Shown here piece by piece: positions 13,289-25,426 of a DNA stretch of 64,000 nt (position 1 is the first letter of the stretch; every line of letters starts with the position of its first letter). The notes under the pieces were generated by a model. It had not been told where the DNA came from. It searched no databases and saw only the letters and a list, made by a program, of their open reading frames with translations. Source of the stretch: Cliona cf. orientalis (taxonomy: Eukaryota; Porifera; Demospongiae; Clionaida; Clionaidae); assembly GCA_963930775.1 (NCBI GenBank), contig OZ005704.1, positions 310,001 to 374,000 of the forward strand, given 5' to 3'. Made by a program: the position numbers and the translations under genes.

Positions 13289-13679
13289 AAAGACAAAAAA
13301 AAAAGCACCTTCTATAGACTGGACACAGTTTATATTAATTTTTATGAATTTTGATAACCTTCGCCATGCATGCACTATGCATTTTATGTCACCACTCTGA
13401 TTATGTAGCATAGGTAAAAAATTGCGTTTAGTTACTAGTATTCAAGAATTCTGTATTTTTGGAAATCTAATTAATATTGGGTTCTTTTCCAAGAATATTA
13501 AAGTGAGTAAATAGCCAGAACTCCACTCGAGTGCTAAAATTGCAATTAATTTTTTGATAATTTTGCAAGTACATGTATTGGGACTCTTCCATTATAAATA
13601 ATACACCTTAATATAGTTTATACAGTAAAATTGAAATATTATTATTGGTAAATAATAGCATGAAAACCATAAATAATTC
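13289..13679. other. Convergent 3' spacer
   Basis: It holds the 3' ends of the right GH63-like gene (+) and ArfGAP1 (-). AT-rich with several AATAAA-like strings on both strands, including ATTTTT-rich stretches near 13320-13350. No gene seen. Confidence 0.5.
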
Positions 13680-15560
13680 CTAATCAGATTTTGTTCTAAG
13701 GTCGACGTCGCTCCATCCAGGGGAATTCCCCCACCCCTCGCTCGACCAATCATCATTGTCCCAGCCGTCGCTAGTCTTTGATTTCTTCCCACCACCATCC
13801 CCACTCGAGCTCTTGGCCACACCCACATCTCCAGAGCCCCACCCCTCTCCCCAGTCGTCCGTGTTCCAATCATCCAATCCAGTTTGTTTCTTCTTCACAG
13901 TAGTACTGGAACTCCCATACCCGGTACTTCCATAACTGGTACTTCCATACCCCATACTGCCATATCCTTGAGATTTGGTCTTGGCCTTACTCCTCTCAGC
14001 TCGAGGACTACTCTTCGCTTTGCCCACGGAAGAATTTTGACTAGAAGAAGCTAAATTTGTCGCATTGGAGCTAGAGTTGGTTGGAGCAGGTGTTGATGGA
14101 AGGGGAGCAGGGTCATCATCGAAAGATATGAGCATGGCCGTAGCAGCTTCTTCCTCTCTCTTCTCTCGACGAGGTTTAAAGTCTGTCTCTTCACTTCGGC
14201 CCAGTCCTAGCAGGTCGTCAATTCCCTCAGGGTGCTCGTCTCTCTCCTCTCTCCCTCTCACTCCTTCCCCCTCCTTCTCCTCCTCCTCAAATGGCTGCCT
14301 CTTCTTCTCTCCTCCCCCTCCTCCCCTCGTAGCTCTCGCTGTCCTTTCTCCTCCCTCCCCTTGCTCCTCCTCCTCGTCTTCGTCCGAGTCCCCTGGCTTC
14401 GATATTCCCATGTATGTCTGGAAACCACTCCAGCCCTTCTCTGACGATGACTTCACCTGTTATAAAAATTATTATGTAGAGGACAAGAGTTGATTATATT
14501 ATTTTTAATAGTACCGTAGATTGGGATATTTTTGCCGGCAAAATATTTTGCTGGTTAAATTTTCGTGTAGTCTAATTTTCATCGCATACACGAACGTACG
14601 TAATACATTAACTAATGTGAACAAAATTTTTCTCGTATTTAATTTTTGTCAGAAAAGATTGTCAACGAAAAATTTTTAGCGACGAAAATTTCCTGATCTA
14701 TGGTAGATCATGTACCTAAAGGCACGTGCATTTTTACATGTACATGTACAGTGTGAAAGCACTTACGGTAAATTATGCTTAAGGTGCATGTAAGTCACTT
14801 TCAGTGGTGCATTTGCACAAGTACATTGCTAAGCACGTTTTTGAGTGGCTTTCGGCTGTCGGCCATGTCCCAGTGAATGCTGCTACAAACAGGTGGCACA
14901 ATGTGTTACCTTAGTGGCGAAAGAGGAGGCCGAAGTCTTCATGTCGTCCCACATGTGACCTTCTTGTACCTGAGGAAACGAGCGGGAGCTGGATGACATC
15001 ACTAATAATTACAGGGGCTGAGCTGAGTTTACCTTTTGCTTGGTTGGCTTGATGACAGAGTCATTGACGTAGTTTCCAAACTTTGAAGCCTAAGGAAGAC
15101 AAAGGAATGACAGCTGCTAACTACTGTGTACACACAAGTAAAAATACACTACTCTCTCTCTCTCTCTCTCTCTCTTTCCTCCTTAAAACATTCTATGAGG
15201 GGTTCTGTACAAGGACAGTGCCATACATGTCTAGCTATAACATGGCACACAAAAGAAATCCAAGTACAACAAACACTTATAAGTTTGAAATATTATAATA
15301 TTTAAAAGAGCCTGAGTAAGTGATCCCTCTCTCTCTCTTCTACCAACCTGTTGTGATGATGGTTTGATAACGCTCTCATTGATGGTTGATCCCAGCTGCG
15401 ATGCCTTCTCTTTGGCGCTGGAGGCCCAGGTGCTAGCACTGCTGGTGAAGCTGCTCCACCCGGCAGAGAAGGAGTCCCAGGCACTCGACTCCTGCTTCTG
15501 AGGCTTCTGCACTGTGTTACCAAACCCAGTGTAGCGACCACCTTGGCTTGGTGGGAGATC

Positions 15561-15626
<66 letters not shown>

Positions 15627-16864
15627 AGAGAGAGAGAGAGAGAGTGAGTCAATTTAAAATAAGAAACTATTAAAATTTCTTACTCTGGCTTCTCAGCATT
15701 CTCCTGTTGCTTTCTCTTGAAGAAATCCTCCTTGTGACTTGCTATTTCGTCCCTAATTATAAGCACAAAAGAGTATTATCTCCAATTAAGTGAAAGTAAT
15801 TATCAAATTTCATATCCAACAGGAAGTATAATATATACTTACACTGTGTATCCCATCCCAGCCGAGCTGTGGCTCTTACGAATGTGTCCTCCACTATCAC
15901 TGCCTCCCGCGTACCCATACCCGGATCCAGACGATAGGTTGGAACTGGAATGGGACTGGCGAGAAATGGCCGCCGATTTGTGGTGTCGGGCTGAAGACGT
16001 CTCTATGCTCCAGGAACGCCCTTCGGACAGCGCAGTGATCTGAATAAACAGAATAGATAAACTTTAACAGGATATTGACAGTACAGATAATCATAATTGT
16101 ATAATTATATGAAATAATATATACACAGGAAGTGGAATAAGTCCAGGAAGGAAACATATACTAGATGATGATATACATGTGCATGTACATGTACATGCAC
16201 ATGTATGTTCCTGCTTTGGAATAATAGACTAGTAGTGACTGATGTGTGTGCCTACCTTGTCTCTATAGAGGGCAGCTGCTCTGGAGTTGTACTTGTCTGA
16301 GAGGCTCATCCCCGGCACGATGTCAGGCTGAGAGCTGAAGAAATCCTTAGCGCGACTGTTGCCACCTACCTGGATAAATCGAAGGAACAATGTGGTTTTG
16401 TTCAGTATAGTCATAAGAAAATTATCGGTAAAGTACGGAAATACATTCAAAGATACGTACTTTCATCTTTTCCACTTCCGAGTCCTTCCACTTGTCCATC
16501 GTAGTGGAACGAACAAAGCTACCAATGACATAATAGTGACATCATCACAAAATCACAATACAAATTATGTCAGCCCCTCACCTTATGTGGACACCCAGAC
16601 CTCTGTGTTTGCCTGAACACTCGAGACAGATGAAGATGCCGTAGCTGACGGAGACCCACTGCGGGTTACGGGCGCCACACTCGAAACAACTCTACAATAC
16701 ATCACATATTAAAGAGAAATCACGATAAAAAAAAAACATGAATTTTTTATAGAGTTTTAATACCGCGAAATTCGCGGGTACAGGGTCAAAATTAGTCGAC
16801 TTACGTTATTGTCATATTTTCTACGGAGTTCTTGAAGTACCTGTCGAGTGTGAGGAGACGCCAT
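13680..16864 (-). CDS. ARFGAP1: ArfGAP1: Arf GTPase-activating protein with ALPS-like region
   Basis: Ten exons give 571 residues: 16864-16805, 16691-16582, 16518-16461, 16369-16256, 16039-15843, 15752-15684, 15561-15348, 15089-15033, 14969-14910, 14456-13680. The N-terminus ([14 protein letters not shown]) and the zinc finger ([33 protein letters not shown]) match ArfGAP1, including the catalytic-arginine region. [13 protein letters not shown] is a further family signature. The 15561-15348 exon encodes Ser/Thr/Trp-rich amphipathic stretches ([20 protein letters not shown]) of the ALPS type, which sense curved membrane. The protein stimulates GTP hydrolysis on Arf1 during COPI uncoating at the Golgi. 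The 259-residue last exon is acidic and low-complexity, with YGS repeats, making the protein longer than human ArfGAP1 (about 406). The first exon lies 197 bp from the divergent TPR gene. Confidence 0.95.
14512..14705. mobile_element. MITE-like element, family A (copy 1)
   Basis: The segment begins TACCGTAGATTGGG and ends with the inverted counterpart GATCTATGGTA, with AAAATTT-rich inner arms. It lies in an ArfGAP1 intron. A clearly related segment with the same ends lies at 29233-29433. Short length, terminal inverted repeats and no ORF suggest a non-autonomous element. Confidence 0.65.
15562..15647. repeat. (GA)n microsatellite
   Basis: About 85 bp of near-perfect AG dinucleotide repeats in an ArfGAP1 intron, abutting the acceptor of exon 7. 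On the transcribed strand it supplies an exceptionally long CT polypyrimidine tract. Confidence 0.9.
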
Positions 16865-17061
16865 CTTCCCTAAATGTAACGCTATAAAATTTAATACTCT
16901 CAACCAGTGCTGTTTTCTTGGAATTATTGAATTGGAGGACAAAGGCCATGTGACCACAATGATGTCATCACAAGCGCGCCACGTCACGAACATTGCGCAG
17001 CAATAAGTGGGCGGGGCTGGTATCCTAGCACCCAAAGGCTAGAGATTGGTGCTCGCTAGAG
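16865..17061. promoter_or_regulatory. Divergent promoter with CRE-like and UPRE-like boxes (ArfGAP1 / TPR gene)
   Basis: The 197 bp between two start codons contain the palindrome TGATGTCATCA (16960-16970), a CRE/ATF variant. They also contain CCACGTCA (16979-16986), which reads TGACGTGG on the ArfGAP1 strand and matches the ATF6/XBP1 UPRE core. Both motifs fit control of a secretory-pathway gene; binding is inferred. Confidence 0.45.
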
Positions 17062-20000
17062 ATGGACAACGCAGACTTGGAAAAGCTGAAGATCAGTCCT
17101 GGAAAGCTCGTGCCGAGATTCAAGTCGTCAGTGACAGAGTATAGCGTCACTCTAGCCAGCTCTGCTGAGGAGATCAAGTTCTCTCCCCTCACCAGTGACT
17201 CTGGAGCATCGTACACAGTCAAGGTACAGACAAACCATAGATAATTTAGACTACGCAGTCTAAATTATCTATGGACAAACACGCATGGTCACAGAGCTAT
17301 CAATATTCGTATAATTTCTGATGGTCGTATTTAATATTATAAAATTTCCTGCTGATATAAATTCTGACCTATTTAATGTAAATAATTATTATAGATTAGC
17401 AGTAACTTAGAAATGATCCCATATCCTTATTTTTCTAACAGTTCATTGGAATACTTTATGCTGAATTGACGAAATTTAATAAATTTTCTCCTTTGCAGGA
17501 TGCTGATAGCAATCGCACAGTGAAGCTGATAGAGGGCAAGACCATTGAGGTCCAGATCACAGTCACAGCTGAGGATGGAAAGACGACAAAAACATACACC
17601 ATCTCCGTTCGCAGGCTGGGAGCGGACGACGCGACACTCTCCCAGCTCGACCTCTCGGCCGGTGTCCTCAGACCACAGTTTAACCCCTTAGTGACAACGT
17701 ACGACTGCTACCTCCCTTGCAGTGTAGATAGTCTCTCCATCAGAGCCAAACCTGAGGATGCTTCGATGAAGCTTACTATGAAAGATGGCTCAGCCATTTC
17801 CACGGTGCAGCTGAATGTCGGGCGCACACTAGTCGAGCTCGCAGTGCAATCGGCCAGTGGGAAGGGCACTATAGTGTATAGCATCTCAGTGGTGAAGAGC
17901 AGGCTACCAACTATTGTACAGTTGAAGACTAAGAACGATGCTTATGAATGTGCAGTGTGTTGTGGGATAGTCCACTGTCCTAGCCACATCAAGAATGGTC
18001 CCTATGTTTATTGTCAGTCTTGTCTCGAGGAGCTGACTCGCACGAATAAGATGGATCCCTTCACTGGACAGCTGCTCGGTGAAGAGAAGTGGTTTTTGCA
18101 GGATTACGAGTGTGAAGCTCAACTAGCCAAAGAGGAGGCAGTTTGTCCACAGATGTCTGGAGAGGTCACTGCACCCTTGAGCCAGCTGGGACCTAAGCTA
18201 CTGGCTGAGAGGATTAAGAATGAGAAAATTGAAGAGGTAAGCTCAAATTTTAATATTAAATTTTAGGGTAAATTTTTGATATTAATTTTTTATCACGTGT
18301 TTCAGCCCAGTGAGGCCTGTCAAGATTGCAGCAAGAAAGTGCCCAAGGCTAACCTGCCACTGCACAAGGAGATGCTCTGCACAGCAAAACACTCTATCTC
18401 GATCAAAAAGCAAGAGGTAAGACTGAAGATAAAAAAATTATTATTATGATATAATTTTTTTGCGTTTTAGGTGAAGCTGAAGAGCTGGGAGAAGAGACTG
18501 AGTCTTGTGGATGAGCTGAGTGGCAGTGATGTGAAGCAGCTGCTCAATAAAGCAGAGGACTGGGAAGCCCAGTACCTCAAAGCACTACCTAAACCAGGTG
18601 ATCTTTATACTACACAACACTGAGACACAAGCTTAGTGGATTGGTGGGGCATGCCTAAAATTTCATGCAGAAAATTTTTGCAGATGCATGGCGTGAAATT
18701 CGTGCAAGTTTTTTCCCTTGAAAGTTTCCCAATAATATTATAATATGGCTCATTATTGCAGGTGAAACGCCGCACTATGCTGCAGGCAAGAAGCCTCTGG
18801 ATTTCCTCCAGAATGCTGCCAGGTGTTATGCCACTGCCATCAGGTGTTCATCAAAACACCTGCAAGCTCACATTGGACTTGGGCTGGTCATGGAAGAGTT
18901 CTTCTATGCCCAGGATCTCTATGGCCTGCAGAGAGAGGTATATAAACCACTGCTTTAGTCAAGCAGCTTTAGTAGCTTCAAATCTATTATGTATACATAG
19001 CATCTTTCCCTAGCCAGTGATCGTAAATTTCACGTGTGAGATGGTCAAAAATTGAATTTTTGTAACTACTACAGGAGCAAGAGGAAGACACTGAAGGAGA
19101 GGCGGAGCAATCGTCTAAGGAGGAGGAGTTTCTTGCGATCTGCAAGCTCCACGGTGTGTCCGCCTCTGCCCCCGTTGCCGTGCAGCTGAAGGCCGTCGAG
19201 GCGGAGTACCACGGACTCAAGGATGCGGGGCAAACACACAAGGCAGAGCACGTCCAAATGCTGCATGCATGGAAGTCTAAGAAAATACTTGAAGTAAGCT
19301 AACAATTATTGTAAAATTGCACATTAATTAGCTATAGCTGGTCTTGTATTATTATCAAGCTGCTTACACCAGCTTATAAATTACATTACATTGTGTGCCA
19401 ATTACACCAGCTTACAAATTATATTACATTGTAAGTTGTTTACATAAATTATAAGCTCAATTACATACAAGGGTCCCCCCTTACATTGTATACCGATTAC
19501 ACCAGCTTACCAATTACATTACAACATTGTATGCTGATTAGACGTAAGCTCCCAATTACATGTACATACATGTACAAGGGTCCCCCCTTACATGTAATTA
19601 GGAGTTTACGTGTAGGCAGCTTACAATGTAATGTAACTGATAAGCTGGTGTAATCGGACAATGTAATGTAACTGGTAAGCTGGTGTAATCGGACAATGTA
19701 ATGTAACTGATAAGCTGGTGTAATCGGACAATGTAATGTAACTGGTAAGCTGGTGTAATCGGACAATGTAATGTTACTGATAAGCTGGTGTAATCGGACA
19801 ATGTAATGTAATTGGTAAGCTAGTGTAAGCAGCTAACAATGTAAGGGGGGACCCTTACATGAAATTGGGAGCTTACGTGTAAGTGGCTTGTAATATAATG
19901 TAATTATTGGTAAGCTATTGTAAGCGACTTACAATGTGATAAGCTGGCGTAATCGGACAATTTGTAAGCGTAATTGTAAATTCTGATTGTATAATCACGA

Positions 20001-22217
20001 AATTGTAATACATTTGTGATTGTGATTATGTAATCACGTAATCATAATGTAATTATTGTAATGTATTCGAATCTACTGTAACCTATGGTAACCTACTGTA
20101 ACTTACTGTAACCTGCCGTAATCTACTGTAATTGGCATACAACGTAAATGCTCAAATTTCTTCCAGGCCAGCCAAGGATCATATTCGGTTGACACAGAGA
20201 GTCCCCTCTACAGGGCCAAGCTGAAGTTCCAGGATGCAGTGAGCGTCAGTCCATCAGACGCCACAGCGTGCTACCATCTTGGACGTCTCTCCCTCCTCCT
20301 CGGAGAGAAGGATGTAGCCAAGGAATGCCTCACCGTCGCTCTGGCTCAAAAGCCAACTCTCTCTCCAGCTAGGTTCTGCCTTGGATTGACTCTCCCAGCG
20401 TCTTCTGCGGGACATGCTAAGCCACTGCTGTCTCAGGGTCTAGTGCAGTATCTCACAGTGATACAGGAGAGCCATGAGACGCAGGCTGAGCCTGAAAGAG
20501 CAACTCTAAGTCAACTCAACTCAAAGATTTTCTATCGTAGATCAAATACACTTTTGGTATGACAATTTTTGCACGTGCCATATAATATTATATTATGTGG
20601 TGTTTTAACAATCTGATCATAATTTTCCACTTCATTGTTTCACAGGAAGATGGATTCCTTGAGCTATATCGTCTTGGCGGCCATGCTCACCTGAAACAGC
20701 TGCCGTGTCTCTACTCCGCCATGGCCTGTGTCTCTCAGGCCCACCTCCAGCACAGGGCCAGCACCTACGAGAAGCTACTCTGGGCCAGCCTCAAGGCAAG
20801 GGCCTCTCTTCTCTCTCTCCTCCACAAACAGAAGGATCCGTCAGTTCTCAAGCACTGCAAGCAGCTCTCAGCTTTGATTGCCAACAATGGACTCAACGCA
20901 ACCCCTCAGCTAAGAGAAATGCAGATGGAGGTGAATAACTTTTAATCATTAGGTTTGAACAATTTTTTCACATAATTATTATTACGTGTATTATAGGTAT
21001 TTCGACTCGGAGTTCAACTACAGCCCAGCAGTAGTGACGCTCTCTGTCACCTAGGCAACGGTCAGCTGATGCAGTACGATGCCACCAGCGAGGAGCACTG
21101 GTTGGTCAATGCCGAGTGTAGCTTCAGGGCAAGCATCGACATGGAGGGAAGGGCCATCATTGTCTCACTCGTACCAGAGCAGCTGGCCGCACAGGACTGG
21201 TGGAAGAAACAAAAAGCGGCAGCTGCCTCTCAAGAGAAGCCTGCCGAAGCTAAAAAGCCTACCACTGGTACTAGTGGTCAAAAGCAAGCTACTTCTACTT
21301 CAGCAGCTGCTAAACAGCCAACAGGTGCCTCTCGAGGAAGACCCAGCCAACCAGCAAGGGGCCAACCTAGCGGAGCAGGGGGAGGGAGGACGGCGGGGAA
21401 ATCTGTGACATCAAGGGGACCCACAGCACCCAGCGCAGGGAGGAAGACTACTGGTGGTGGTGGTGGGGCAGCTGCTTCTTCTAGGCAGACAAGTGGACCG
21501 CCATCAAAGGCAGGCCAGAGAGGAGGAGCTGCTACGGGGAACGTGAAGGGAGCGGCTACCTCCGGCAAGAATGTGGCTACGCTGGGTGAGCTAAAATCTG
21601 GTGCAGCCAAGAAGCCATCAAATGGAGGAGGAGGAGGAGGAGCAGCAACACCTTCAACTAGTACTACTTCCACAACTACCGAGACAGAGAAAGCTCCAGA
21701 GGCAAAGGCTGTCACTGAGACAGGAGGGAAGACTGAGGTGAATAAAAAGAGCTATCAACCTCGGTTGGGGCTTGCCAGAACTCTAGCCAAGACGTCCAAC
21801 AAGAAGAAGCAAGAGGAATCTCATGGCCTCTATCGTGAGGTGATCACCATGGCTCCTCAGGTCCATGACGCATACATCGAGTTGGGGGAGATGCTAGCCA
21901 AAACTGACCCAGTGGCTGCTGTCGATGTGTATGCAAAGTTCCCCTTTAATGATCCTCCTACGTTTGACGATGCGTTTCTTCACGGTGAGATCGTTCGGCT
22001 GCTCATGAAGAGCGAGAGTTACGATAACCCTCGGCTCTGTACTAGCCTCATCGCGATGGGGAAGGCACTGGGGATTGGGGTGCTGGAGAAACAGGTCTCC
22101 ATTTTGGAGAATAAGTTTCAGTCGAAGCTGCTGAAGCAGGTGTATGCTGGAGTGCACGGGAAGCCCATCGATGATCCAGAGCTACAAGCTTTCTTCAAGT
22201 TCAAGTGCTGGCTGTGA
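17062..22217 (+). CDS. Large TPR protein with cadherin-like sandwiches and Cys-rich region
   Basis: Nine exons give 1,142 residues: 17062-17223, 17499-18236, 18306-18416, 18471-18597, 18762-18937, 19075-19293, 20167-20556, 20646-20930, 20997-22217. Residues 1-170 form two repeats typical of the cadherin-like beta-sandwich domain (LxxLxISxGxLxPxF...TxYxV). A Cys/His segment follows (CAVCC, HCPSH, YCQSCLEEL, DPFTGQLL), resembling a degenerate RING/U-box, then a second finger (CQDCSKKVP...LHKEMLC) of TRAF-type spacing. From about residue 400 to 800 are helical TPR-like repeats (CYHLGRLSLLLGEKDVAKE). The last exon has an Ala/Gly/Thr/Lys-rich linker and a C-terminal helical domain. No signal peptide or membrane segment. 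I recognise no named orthologue; a scaffold or ubiquitin-ligase-type role is conceivable but unproven. Confidence 0.85.
17235..17274. repeat. Perfect 18-bp hairpin, family C (copy 1)
   Basis: CCATAGATAATTTAGACT, a 4-base loop (ACGC), then its exact complement. It lies 12 bp after the exon 1 donor of the TPR gene. A related element is at 43211-43271. Either a tiny foldback element or an RNA structure beside the donor. Confidence 0.8.
19370..20165. repeat. 35-bp tandem array inside a compound inverted repeat
   Basis: About six copies of a 35-bp unit containing TAAGCTGGTGTAATCGGACA, starting at 19641, 19676, 19711, 19746, 19781 and 19816. Alternate units differ at one position (CTGATAAGC versus CTGGTAAGC), implying a 70-bp higher-order unit. 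Both flanks carry opposite-strand relatives: AAGGGTCCCCCCTTACAT at about 19469 and 19577, and the reverse complement near 19840. The block fills intron 6 of the TPR gene. Confidence 0.85.
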
Positions 22218-22456
22218 AAAGAAAGACAGAATATTACACAAGTTCTTATAAAAACAATATTATTAGCCAATCCAAAAAGTGATGTCAAATATTTTTTAAT
22301 CTCCCTATTTAGCAAGCATTATGTGCACTTCCCTAACAATATCAATTTTTGAAGTGGAAAGGTGAAATATTATGCTACTGCGGCACCAATAGCGATATTT
22401 ATAGTACAAATTTAATGTAAAAAAAGGGACACTAGATTTCCAAGTATACAGGTGAA
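22218..22456. other. Convergent spacer between TPR gene and RMDN gene
   Basis: 239 bp with both 3' ends. No gene seen. Confidence 0.5.
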
Positions 22457-24540
22457 TCACTCAGTTTGTCCATACTGCTCCAGTAAACTCGCAATCTCCT
22501 CTTGCGACGTCTCGTCCTGGAGAAAAGGACAGGAGGGGAAAATATTACTCATGGGACGGAAGTGTATGTGTTTTGGGAGGGGGGATTAGTGGCAATAGGA
22601 GCACACTGGGCTGACCTCGGTGGTGACGGTAGGCAGAGCTCCTGCCTTATCTAGCCACTCCACAGCTTCCTCTGTGTCCCCCGACTTCAAGTGACACTAG
22701 CGGTGAAAGAAACACACATTCATGTGTGAACGCGTCAAGTAAAAATCAACATTTCAAAGTACCTGGTCATTTTCACTCACCCAATGTTGGGAATAAGTGC
22801 AAATTGTGTTTCAGAGAATTTTGAAATTCACATTCTTAAACTTTTCAGGCTTTTCATAGAGGGGATCATTATGGTTTTATTGCATTTTCATGCTATTTAG
22901 GCCATTTCCCATAATACTATCGAAGTGTCACAAACTTTCGATTTTCACTTGAGGTGTTCACATGTACAAGTAGCACACAGACACACATACTATCACCAGA
23001 ACAACAGCTATTAGGGAAGTTTTGCCACTATAAAGAAAAACTACCACTCCAAATGGCTATTTTCTCACCTTGGCTACCATGAGCATGTTGGCCTTCCAGG
23101 TTCCAGGACTCAGATCCTCACTCTTCATGAAGAAGCCAAGGGCCTGTTCATACGTCGCCTCGGGGGGCGTGGCAAAGAGGGCAGCTGCCGCCTTCTTCTC
23201 CAACCAGGAGAGCCCGGCGACCTCGAAGCACCACCGTCCGTTGAGGTAGTGGAGGATGGGCTCCTCTGGACGAAGTTCTATCGCTCGATCAATGTGCTCC
23301 TGACAACAGCGGGAAGAGAAAGAGAGAGAGAAAAGCATACTGACTATGTACGTGTACATGTACATGTGTCTGACATACATGTAGGTCAGAGGATGTAGGC
23401 GTACAAATTTGAGTGTTTTTGACATAAACATGATTACTAATTATAACAGTGTATTTACGGCATAGATGGCTTATTTTTGGCTCCAACAATTGACAACTCT
23501 TTCAATTTCAGTGAATGTATCATCTCTCAGCTACCAGCAGCCAACTTTGATCCACACACACACACACACACACACATACCTTGTACTCATGACCTCTATT
23601 AATCTTCTCCTGTGTACCTTCAAACTTCACAACGGAGCCAATCGCGATGGCGTACCACTGGTGTGCCTGCCACATTCCTTCGTTCAGCTCCAGGGCCCTC
23701 CCCGCGTGCTCCGCGGCCTGGGCGAGCAGCCTTCTCTCCTCCTCTTTCTCCTCTCTCTTCTCGTGGAACATACTCGAGTGTACGAGCGCCCGAGAGAGAC
23801 GCCACAGTAGTTCAACGTTGTCCGCCTTCTCTTCCAAGGCAGCGTAGAGCTTCTCTATCAGGTTGGAGCACACTTCTTGGCTCTCTAGAGTCCGCTTGCC
23901 AAGTTCATCGAATTCGGCTAACTGTTGGTCTCCTTCACTCTTCTCTGGCTCTTCCGTGCTGCAGTGGGAAAATAATATTATTAAGCTTGCTATAAGGAGT
24001 ATACCCAGGCTACTCTCAGTTTTTCGATGTCACATGCAGAAAAACATTGAAAACTGGCTGGGGACAAGGCCAACCATCATCACAATAATAGTATTATCAT
24101 CATCATCATCCTGGGGATGTGCTTGTGAGACCAAAATACAGGTGATGATAGACTTACTCAAAGAAGTCAGCATCACTGTCACTGTCTCCGCGAGCGGATA
24201 CAAAGTCTGCAGTGCTGTCGACGGTGTGCATCGATCGTCTAGAGTATGATCTTCCCACATTGACCCCAGCGGCAGCCACAGCTTCACGGAGTCGACCCAG
24301 CTCGGTTGTGAGTTCACCAATGGCCGACACGAGGCTAGACGAAAGGGAGGAGGAGGAAGAGGAGGGCTGCCCCTGTGATTGGGGGCCAGGCGAGCGGTGA
24401 TGATGTCGTCTTCTTAACCTTTGCGCTCTCCAGATCCACCTAGTGGACACGACGCCTAAGAGGTAGCCCGCCCCCACGCCCGCTAGCACCGTCAGAGCAG
24501 TGTAGTGCCAGGAGCTAGGGGAACTAGTTTGAGTGGACAT
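22457..24540 (-). CDS. Regulator of microtubule dynamics (RMDN3/PTPIP51-like)
   Basis: Five exons give 377 residues: 24540-24158, 23958-23580, 23299-23069, 22696-22616, 22516-22457. An N-terminal membrane anchor (YTALTVLAGVGAGYLLGVV) is followed by a basic stretch, a coiled region (ELTTELGRLREAVAA) and a TPR-like domain. Family signatures are LWRLSRALVH, HQWYAIAIGS, EHIDRAIELRP, LNGRWCFEVAGLSWLEKKAAAALF and ALGFFMKSEDLSPG. The motif DFFDTEE at about residues 125-131, after an acidic run, closely matches the FFAT consensus that lets PTPIP51 bind VAP proteins. Expected role: tethering mitochondria to the ER and lipid/calcium exchange. It could be the pro-orthologue of RMDN1-3. Its ATG is only 10 bp after the CDPF1 stop codon. 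Confidence 0.92.
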
Positions 24541-24550
24541 TCTGAGATGA

Positions 24551-25426
24551 TCAAGAGTCCTCCCTCACAGTAGCTGTCTCTCTACGAACTTCCTACGAAA
24601 AAGAAGGAAATTATCACAAGAAAAGAGTTGGTATCAAATTGGTCTGAATGAGGCTACGAAATCAGCAATGCCATAGATTTTAAGTGCAATGTACATTGTG
24701 CTTTGGAATCTTGGAGAGGATCTTGAATCAATACTATACACTTGGCAATCAGGTAGACATTACGTGAAAATATTGACCAATTCTAGAAAGCTAAAATGGA
24801 CTGTGGCATGGCATGAGGCTCGACTGACAATATGGCCGACTTACTTCTTGTATTTGCGGAGGGAACTCGTCCTGATTGGCCAGAACACAGTCCGTACAGA
24901 ACCTCTTGGTATAGAAGACGCTACAGGTCGGGGAGACGCACACGACCTTCCTGCACGAGAAACAGTGGGACCCAAGGATCAAAGGATGAGGGGCGGGGCT
25001 AAACGGATCCCTCGTCAAATACGCGTCCTCCAGCAGCCTGTTGTGAATTAATGGAAGTGTTGCCATAGTGATCATGTAGTGATAATACAGCCTTGCGGGA
25101 GTCTATTTATGTACGATTGGATCAAAGTATCTTCAAATTATTTCAATAAACAAGCATACACCTCTTGCCATTCTGAGCAATGATTTCTACATATGCCTCC
25201 ACAGTATAGTAAATTAATTTTCATGTGTATTAAATTAACACTGTAGACGTGTGTCAAACCTCTCAGTGTCAGCAGCTGTACAATTTATTATTTTTTTAAC
25301 TTACACGAAGGAGCGGTCAAACGGGTGATTTCGTCCGAAAGAGTAGTAAGGAGTAGATAAATTGCACTTCTCACAGGTAAAGGTGCCCTTCTTCTGCAGC
25401 GTCTTCCTTCTGGGGGCTGCTGCCAT
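24551..25426 (-). CDS. CDPF1: Cysteine-rich DPF motif domain-containing protein 1
   Basis: Three exons give 118 residues, like the human protein (123): 25426-25305, 25037-24845, 24592-24551. Signatures: FTCEKCNLSTPYYSFGRNHP, the DPF segment (LLEDAYLTRDPFSP), LILGSHCFSCRKVVCV and CSVFYTKRFCTDCV. The paired cysteines suggest a zinc-binding fold; molecular function is unknown in any species I can recall. An in-frame ATG 30 bases upstream could add ten residues. It shares a 162-bp divergent promoter with FANCD2 and lies directly ahead of the RMDN gene on the same strand. Confidence 0.9.

Noticed and set aside
21278..21715. 145-codon minus-strand ORF opposite the TPR gene
   Set aside because: Shadow of the Ala/Gly/Thr-rich linker; composition is simply the complement.
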